Assembly: GCF_002934625.1 (NCBI RefSeq)
Contig: NZ_PTJD01000006.1
Coordinates: 186,001-250,000, forward strand
Length of the DNA stretch: 64,000 nucleotides
Direction of reading: 5' to 3'
Source: Kineococcus xinjiangensis
GTDB lineage: Bacteria > Actinomycetota > Actinomycetes > Actinomycetales > Kineococcaceae
Positions 59,951 through 64,000 of this stretch are shown piece after piece. The notes below the pieces were generated by a model that was not told the DNA's origin, ran no database searches, and was given only the letters and a program-made list of their open reading frames with translations. Made by a program: the position numbers and the translations under genes. Numbering within the stretch: the stretch's first letter is position 1; each line of letters begins with the position of its first letter.

Positions 59951-60448
59951 TCAGCCGACCTGGTGGAGCCAGCGGACGTCGGCGCCGTCGCCTGCGTAGC
60001 GGAAGGGCTCCAGCTCGGCGTCCCAGGGCTCGCCCATGGCCACCTGGAGGGCGTCGCGTACGCGCTGCGGGTCACCGAGCTCCAGGGCCGCCCGGATGCG
60101 GTCCTCGTGGACGAGGACGTTGCCGTGCACGTCAGTGGTGGCGTGGAAGATGCCGAGGGCCGGGGTGTGGCTCCAGCGGCCGCCGTCCACGCCGGGGCTC
60201 GGCTCCTCCGTCACCTCGAAGCGCAGGTGGGCCCAGCCGCGCAGGGCCGAGGCGAGGCGCGCGCCGGTGCCGGCGGGCGACTGCCAGATCAGCTCCGTGC
60301 GCTGGCAGCCCGGAGCGACCGGCTGTGGCGTCCAGTCGAGCACGACGCGCATGCCGAGGACACCGCTGGCGGCCCACTCGATGTGCGGGCACAGCGCTCG
60401 CGGTGCGGAGTGCACGAAGAGCACGCCACGTGTGGTCGCACCGGACAT
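59951..60448 (-). CDS. DUF3145 conserved actinobacterial protein
   Basis: 165 residues: TRGVLFVHSAPRALCPHIEW, AASGVLGMRVVLDWTPQPVA, RTELIWQSPAGTGARLASAL, RFEVTEEPSPGVDGGRWSHT, IRAALELGDPQRVRDALQVA. This is the DUF3145 pattern; a conserved Cys-Pro-His near residue 20 is notable. Function unknown; convergent placement with the fab operon recurs in actinobacteria. ATG 60448 is fixed by AGAGGAGGAACGC. Confidence 0.9.
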   Translation of the reverse strand: MSGATTRGVLFVHSAPRALCPHIEWAASGVLGMRVVLDWTPQPVAPGCQRTELIWQSPAGTGARLASALRGWAHLRFEVTEEPSPGVDGGRWSHTPALGIFHATTDVHGNVLVHEDRIRAALELGDPQRVRDALQVAMGEPWDAELEPFRYAGDGADVRWLHQVG

Positions 60449-60803
60449 GCGTTCCTCCTCTGCGTCGGTGTGAGGGCGCCTTCCCCAAAACGACCTCGCA
60501 CTGCAGCGGACGAACTCCACGTTCGGTTCGACTTCTCGTGTTCAGCTCTTCGCCGGGCCATCATGCCCGACGGCCCGACCCGGAACCAGCACCTCGGCGC
60601 GTCGCGGCGGGCGCGTCGTGGACCGCTCCCACCGCCCTTCCCGCGACGGGCGGTGGGCGTGCGGGGCTCAACCGCGCGGCCGGCCGTGCCGATGCAAGGA
60701 CGCAGGGCGACTGCGCGCCCGCACGCTCCCCGGGCGGGGGCGTCGTCGCGCACGTCCCCACGCCGGCAACCCCACGAGCAGCGAGGAACGGGAGCGGTCC
60801 GAG
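60449..60803. other. 355-bp gene-poor leader region with a 10-bp hairpin
   Basis: No supported coding frame. CCCACCGCCC (60628-60637) pairs with GGGCGGTGGG (60648-60657). A locally AT-richer stretch near 60480-60545 (CCCCAAAACGACC, GTTCGGTTCGACTTCTCG) may contain divergent promoters. No known riboswitch class could be matched. Confidence 0.45.
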
Positions 60804-61238
60804 ATGGATCACCACAACGGCCACCGCGGTGACTCCGGTCCCGCCGAGACCGCCGGAGAGATCTCCGAGGTGATCCGCCCGGCGGCGATCGTGCCGGAGG
60901 AGGCCGCGAGGGCGATCCTCGTCGAGCTGGCCCTGCGCGACGTGCAGAACGGCGGGGTGTGGCGCGCGCAGCCGAGCCTGTGGAGCCGCTACGACCGGCC
61001 CTGGAACGGGCCGGACAACCCGGCGGGCGCCGAGCTCATCGGCCGCCTCCACGTCGCCTACGGCACTCCCACCAAGTACGAGATCACCGTCTACCGCGTG
61101 ACCGTGACGCACTTCGGCAGCGAGCTCGGCTGGTCCGTCGAGTCGCTCGCCGACGAGGCCCTCGGCCACGGCGACCTGCGCCTGCAGGACTGCCCCCGCG
61201 CCGTGCTGGCCAGCCCGCCCCCGCCCTTCCGGTACTAG
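60804..61238 (+). CDS. Conserved hypothetical
   Basis: 144 residues, MDHHNGHRGDSGPAETAGEI start, then RPAAIVPEEAARAILVELAL, GGVWRAQPSLWSRYDRPWNG, LIGRLHVAYGTPTKYEITVY, RVTVTHFGSELGWSVESLAD. Alternating beta strands in the second half. No known domain, signal or TM was recognised. ATG 60804 has GGGAGCGGTCCGAG upstream; it is preceded by the long leader 60449-60803. Ends overlap the convergent gene by 4 bases. Confidence 0.7.
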   Translation: MDHHNGHRGDSGPAETAGEISEVIRPAAIVPEEAARAILVELALRDVQNGGVWRAQPSLWSRYDRPWNGPDNPAGAELIGRLHVAYGTPTKYEITVYRVTVTHFGSELGWSVESLADEALGHGDLRLQDCPRAVLASPPPPFRY

Positions 61239-61819
61239 GGTCCGTCCCGCGGGAGCGTGCGACGGTCCGCCCCGACCGGCCGCACCGCGCGGGCCTCATG
61301 ATCGTGGAGGTCGGGAGCGTCGGAGCCGGCTCGCTGCAGGGGCGTCGCACGACGCTCCAGTCCCCAGACTCCGCTCACGTCGACGGTCCACGCGGAGCCC
61401 GCGTCGTCGAGCATGTCGGACAGGGAGCCGACGACCACCGTGGCCTCCTCCACGAGCTGGACGAGGTCGTCGCCGGGGGTCCCCTCGCACGCGCAGCGCA
61501 CCTCCTCGCGGATGAGGTGGAGCGCGCAGTCGACGGCGTCGAGCCACGCGTCGCCGTCCGCCTCGTCGAGGTGGCGGTGGAGGTCGGCCAGTCCGTCGAG
61601 GCGCAGGTCCCACCGCAGCAGGCGCTGCAGCGCCAGTGCCCGCCGGTACGAGGGAACCGCTGTCAGGAACCAGCGCCGCAGGCTGGGACGCAGGTGCGCC
61701 GGGACACCCTCGTACAGGGCCTCGTAGGCCGAGAGGTCGCGGTGCGCGCGCACCGTCAGAGGGCGCCAGCCCACCCCGGCCATGCCCAGCCGTGCAAGCC
61801 CGTAGGGCTCTGCGCTCAC
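61235..61819 (-). CDS. Unknown helical protein, possible HEPN/Abi-like
   Basis: 194 residues, helical, with LYEGVPAHLRPSLRRWFLTA near residue 36 and a Cys-rich helix LHLIREEVRCACEG near residue 103; the C-terminus (LERRATPLQRAGSDAP...) is polar. The YEGVPxHLRxxLxxW motif vaguely recalls N-terminal segments of abortive-infection proteins; no catalytic RxxxxH is evident, so this is a weak guess. GTG 61819 has no ribosome site; an AT-rich promoter with TAACAT ends 8 bases upstream, unusual for this window. Confidence 0.5.
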   Translation of the reverse strand: MSAEPYGLARLGMAGVGWRPLTVRAHRDLSAYEALYEGVPAHLRPSLRRWFLTAVPSYRRALALQRLLRWDLRLDGLADLHRHLDEADGDAWLDAVDCALHLIREEVRCACEGTPGDDLVQLVEEATVVVGSLSDMLDDAGSAWTVDVSGVWGLERRATPLQRAGSDAPDLHDHEARAVRPVGADRRTLPRDGP

Positions 61820-61893
61820 TCTCGGTATGTTATTCGCTACTCATTGCAGTGTCCTGCTGATCCCGCGCGGCTGCCGAGAGCCGGCGCCGGCAG

Positions 61894-62465
61894 TCAGGAC
61901 CGCCGGCGCCCCGGGGAGGTCAGGAGCCGCTGGCGGAGGCGGGGTGAGCTCTCCCCGGCGATGCCGGCCAAGAGGGCCCCGGTCAGCAGCCACGTCCCCA
62001 CGCCGGGTCCGGCGCTCACCACTGCGGAGGACATGCCGACGACCGGGGTCGCCAGCAGCGCCAGCAGGCACCCGCCGCCCAGGACGACGAGCGCGGCGGC
62101 CAGACGGGAGGCGCCGTGGTCCCGCCGGAAGAGTGAGAGGCGCACCGAGGGCTGGCTCCAGCGATGGGCGCCGGCCAGCAGCGCCGTCTCCCCAGGGCGA
62201 CCACCACCGCGAGAAGCACCACCGCCGCCAGGACGGTGCCGAAGGCCGCCAGCACGCCGGCGGCGTACAGCAGCGGACCCGCGCAGCAGCCCACCAGCGC
62301 AGCGGCGGCGGGCGGCAGGAGCAGCCGACGGCCCGAAGCCCTCGGCGGCTCCTCCGGCCGCAGTCGATCCGCGTCACCCGGCGTCACGTCGCCGGCATGC
62401 CGCCACGCTCCGGCGCGGAGGACGGTGGTCCCCCGCAGGCGCTCCACCCGCCGGGCGGCCCGCAC
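61894..62465 (-). pseudogene. Membrane protein interrupted by a frameshift at a G run
   Basis: GTG 62465 reads RAARRVERLRGTTVLRAGAW, then HAGDVTPGDADRLRPEEPPR and two TM segments (LPPAAAALVGCCAGPLLYAA, FGTVLAAVVLLAVVVALG). At about 62190-62200, inside a GGGG run, the sense shifts to ETALLAGAHRWSQPSVRLSL with two more TM segments (AALVVLGGGCLLALLATPVV, TWLLTGALLAGIAGES) ending at 61894. Restored it would be about 190 residues with four TMs. Family unknown. Either a genuine pseudogene or a homopolymer sequencing error. Confidence 0.5.
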
Positions 62466-62500
62466 GGGACAGCCCCGCCGGCGCCTGCGAGCATCGGAAC

Positions 62501-63193
62501 GTGCCCGACGCCCGAGAGCCGCACCGCTACCACCGCCCCGTGCTGCGGGGCCCCGATGCTCTGGCGGAGATGGCCGGCGGGCTCGACCCCGCCGAAAGGG
62601 AGGAGGCCGCCCACGCCGTCGCCGCCGCCCTGGTGCGCGGGGCGCGCTCGGCGGACGATGCCGAGGTCACCCGCCGCATCGTCCAGCTGGCCGAGGACGA
62701 GGGCCTCGACCTGATCGCCTCCCTGTGGGCGGACGCCCCGCCGGACTCCCTCCCCGGCGCCCTGTGGCGGCTGTACGCCCTGCGCACCTGGGTCCGCTCC
62801 GACGCCGACGCGGTGGCGCGGCAGTTCCGCGAGGGGCGCAAGCGCGCTCCCGTGCACGAGGTCGTGGCGGGGGTGGCGGAGCCGCCGGGGCCGGCGGAGG
62901 TCGCGGCCCTCGTCGACGCGGTCCTCACGGGGGTCGCCGGTGGCGACCTCGCCGTGACGTTCGAGCGGGCGGCGGCGTTCTGCCGGGTCGTCGCCGTCGG
63001 CCGGGCCCACCACGCCGACGAGGTCGGCGCGGGGCGGCGCCCCCACGAGCTCGACGTCCGGCACGGCGGGTCCGACGCGGAGGACGGCCACGACTCCGCC
63101 ACGGCGATGACGCGCTCGGCGGGGCGGCTGCTGCGCACCGCGGAGCAGCTGGAGGCCGCGGCGCACCGCTGGCGCGAGGACGAGCCGCTCTGA
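62501..63193 (+). CDS. Conserved actinobacterial hypothetical
   Basis: 230 residues, helical: HRYHRPVLRGPDALAEMAGG, GLDPAEREEAAHAVAAALVR, VTRRIVQLAEDEGLDLIASL, PDSLPGALWRLYALRTWVRS, AVARQFREGRKRAPVHEVVA, ending in a helix RSAGRLLRTAEQLEAAAHRW. No enzyme motif, TM or signal was recognised. GTG 62501 is the likely start (VPDAREPHRYHRPV) and lies 36 bases from the divergent membrane gene. Function unknown. Confidence 0.7.
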   Translation: MPDAREPHRYHRPVLRGPDALAEMAGGLDPAEREEAAHAVAAALVRGARSADDAEVTRRIVQLAEDEGLDLIASLWADAPPDSLPGALWRLYALRTWVRSDADAVARQFREGRKRAPVHEVVAGVAEPPGPAEVAALVDAVLTGVAGGDLAVTFERAAAFCRVVAVGRAHHADEVGAGRRPHELDVRHGGSDAEDGHDSATAMTRSAGRLLRTAEQLEAAAHRWREDEPL

Positions 63194-63232
63194 GGTCTCC
63201 CGGCGCCGGGACGACGGCCGTCCCGCAGGGGC

Positions 63233-63994
63233 TCAGCCGGGCTGCACGCCGGTGAAGAAGGCCTCGGCCTCCGCGTCGGCGGGGTAGACGAGCTCCACGC
63301 GCAGCTCGTCCAGGGTGACGTCGCGGGCGGAGCTGAAGCGCGCGACCATCCCGACGGTGCGCACGATGCGGCCGTCGATGCGGAAGTGCGGGCAGAGCAC
63401 CAGCGGCGAGCCGGGATGCGTGCGCGGCGGGATCCCCCGGGTGGCGGTGGTCGCCAGGTCCAGCAGGTCCAGCAGCTCCGGGTCGCCGGGGTGACGGGCG
63501 ACGTCGTCCTCCAGCCGGCGCAGCCCGAGCAGGGCGACCTCGTCCCAGTTGTCCACCATCGGCCGCCACGCCCCGGTGAAGAGCAGGCGCACGAGGTTGC
63601 GCTCCTCCCCTGCGAGCAGGGCGGCTGCGGGGGCGTTGGCGTCGACGAGGTTCCAGCGGCCGTCGACGGCGAAGGCCGGGTAGGGCTCGTGGCGCTGCAG
63701 CAGCCGGGAGACGACCGCGCGGAAGGGCTGCAGGTCCGGCGCGCCCAGCGGGTTCTCCTCGTAGGCGGGCGGGAAGCCGGCGCTGGCCAGGAGGTCGTTG
63801 CGGGCGCGCAGCGGCAGGGTGAGCGCCTCCGCGAGCCGGTGCACCATCGCGGCGCTGGGGCGGGAGCGTCCCGTCTCCAGGAAGGAGAGGTGGCGGGTGG
63901 TGGTGCCGGCCGCCGTGGCGAGTGCGAGCTGGCTGGTGGAGCGCTGCCGCCGCCAGGAGCGCAGGGCGGCGGCGAACGGCGGCGAGGGCTGCAC
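63233..63994 (-). CDS. XRE-family regulator with MmyB-like ligand domain
   Basis: 253 residues. N-terminal HTH: SQLALATAAGTTTRHLSFLE followed by TGRSRPSAAMVHRLAEAL, the XRE pattern for this family. The rest is the MmyB-like PAS-type domain: PYPAFAVDGRWNLVDANAPA, LVRLLFTGAWRPMVDNWDEV, LVLCPHFRIDGRIVRTVGMV, VTLDELRVELVYPADAEAE. Such regulators bind fatty-acid-like ligands in known structures. GTG 63994 is 6 bases from the window edge, so a longer start further right cannot be excluded. Confidence 0.88.
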   Translation of the reverse strand: MQPSPPFAAALRSWRRQRSTSQLALATAAGTTTRHLSFLETGRSRPSAAMVHRLAEALTLPLRARNDLLASAGFPPAYEENPLGAPDLQPFRAVVSRLLQRHEPYPAFAVDGRWNLVDANAPAAALLAGEERNLVRLLFTGAWRPMVDNWDEVALLGLRRLEDDVARHPGDPELLDLLDLATTATRGIPPRTHPGSPLVLCPHFRIDGRIVRTVGMVARFSSARDVTLDELRVELVYPADAEAEAFFTGVQPG

Positions 63995-64000
63995 GCTGGT

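Noticed and set aside
60449-60803. Cyclic-di-AMP (ydaO-type) riboswitch upstream of the 60804 gene
   Set aside because: The GGGGCTCAACCG piece looked suggestive but the conserved core elements could not be placed.
1-64000. Prophage, transposon or integrative element boundaries
   Set aside because: No integrase, transposase, att-like repeat or tRNA-adjacent disruption was found; the accessory genes lack mobile-element signatures.

Overview
The window is a 64 kb piece of a very GC-rich actinobacterial chromosome (strong G/C third-codon bias, many GTG starts, GTGA stop/start overlaps, actinobacteria-only families such as DUF3052 and DUF3145, a polyphosphate glucokinase and an F420-type LLM oxidoreductase). 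The gene content fits Kineococcus-like Kineosporiales best, but that is inference from gene content only. No rRNA, CRISPR array, insertion sequence or prophage was seen; one tRNA (Val, TAC) and the RNase P RNA are present. No database search could be run; family names come from recognised motifs.

Layout. 1-4.3 kb: glnE (3' end cut by the window edge) and glnA2. 4.5-6.9 kb: a small accessory operon that looks like a decayed secreted toxin with a downstream immunity-like gene, carrying four apparent frameshifts. 7.1-9.8 kb: nadE-panB. 9.8-14.2 kb: a 1418-residue fusion of assimilatory nitrate reductase with a flavodoxin/NADPH reductase, preceded by an exact GlnR-type box. 14.3-17 kb: diguanylate cyclase, GNAT acetyltransferase and a TetR regulator. 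17-28.8 kb: a tellurium/stress (Ter) island on the minus strand: HAD phosphatase, a fused phosphoribosyltransferase-TRSP-StiP-PELOTA protein, a CitE-like lyase, TerD, TerA-like, a TerC-superfamily DUF475 membrane protein, a second TerD, two XpaC-like membrane proteins and TelA. 29-39.8 kb: housekeeping and envelope genes (LLM oxidoreductase, map, PspC, ppgK, DUF4328, PspA, TPM protein, rnpB, NlpC/P60, GAF protein).

39.8-44.2 kb: a candidate poly-gamma-glutamate-type polymer locus. Four overlapping minus-strand genes encode a 45-residue single-TM protein (CapE-like candidate), a membrane protein with a degenerate GGDEF domain, CapB/PgsB ligase and a CapC/PgsC that is an internal tandem duplication; the divergent gene encodes a lipoprotein resembling poly-gamma-glutamate hydrolases. 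This is the most interesting candidate system here.

44.2-60.4 kb: a block whose order matches, from memory, the Mycobacterium tuberculosis Rv2221c-Rv2245 region with insertions: RNase H/phosphatase fusion, zinc ribbon protein, Nif3-like protein, AhpE, DUF3052, aceE, then a PucR-type FasR regulator and the FAS-II operon fabD-fabH-acpP-fabF, ended by a 23-bp perfect hairpin. Between aceE and the next gene lies a repeat patch with three copies of a 20-bp palindrome and six GGGCTGA heptamers. 60.4-64 kb: poorly characterised genes, one frameshifted membrane gene, and an XRE/MmyB-like regulator near the right edge.

Recurring themes: operons coupled by 4-bp overlaps; terminators that are long perfect GC hairpins without U tracts; and several genes with a -10-like hexamer exactly 7 bases before the start codon, suggesting leaderless transcripts.
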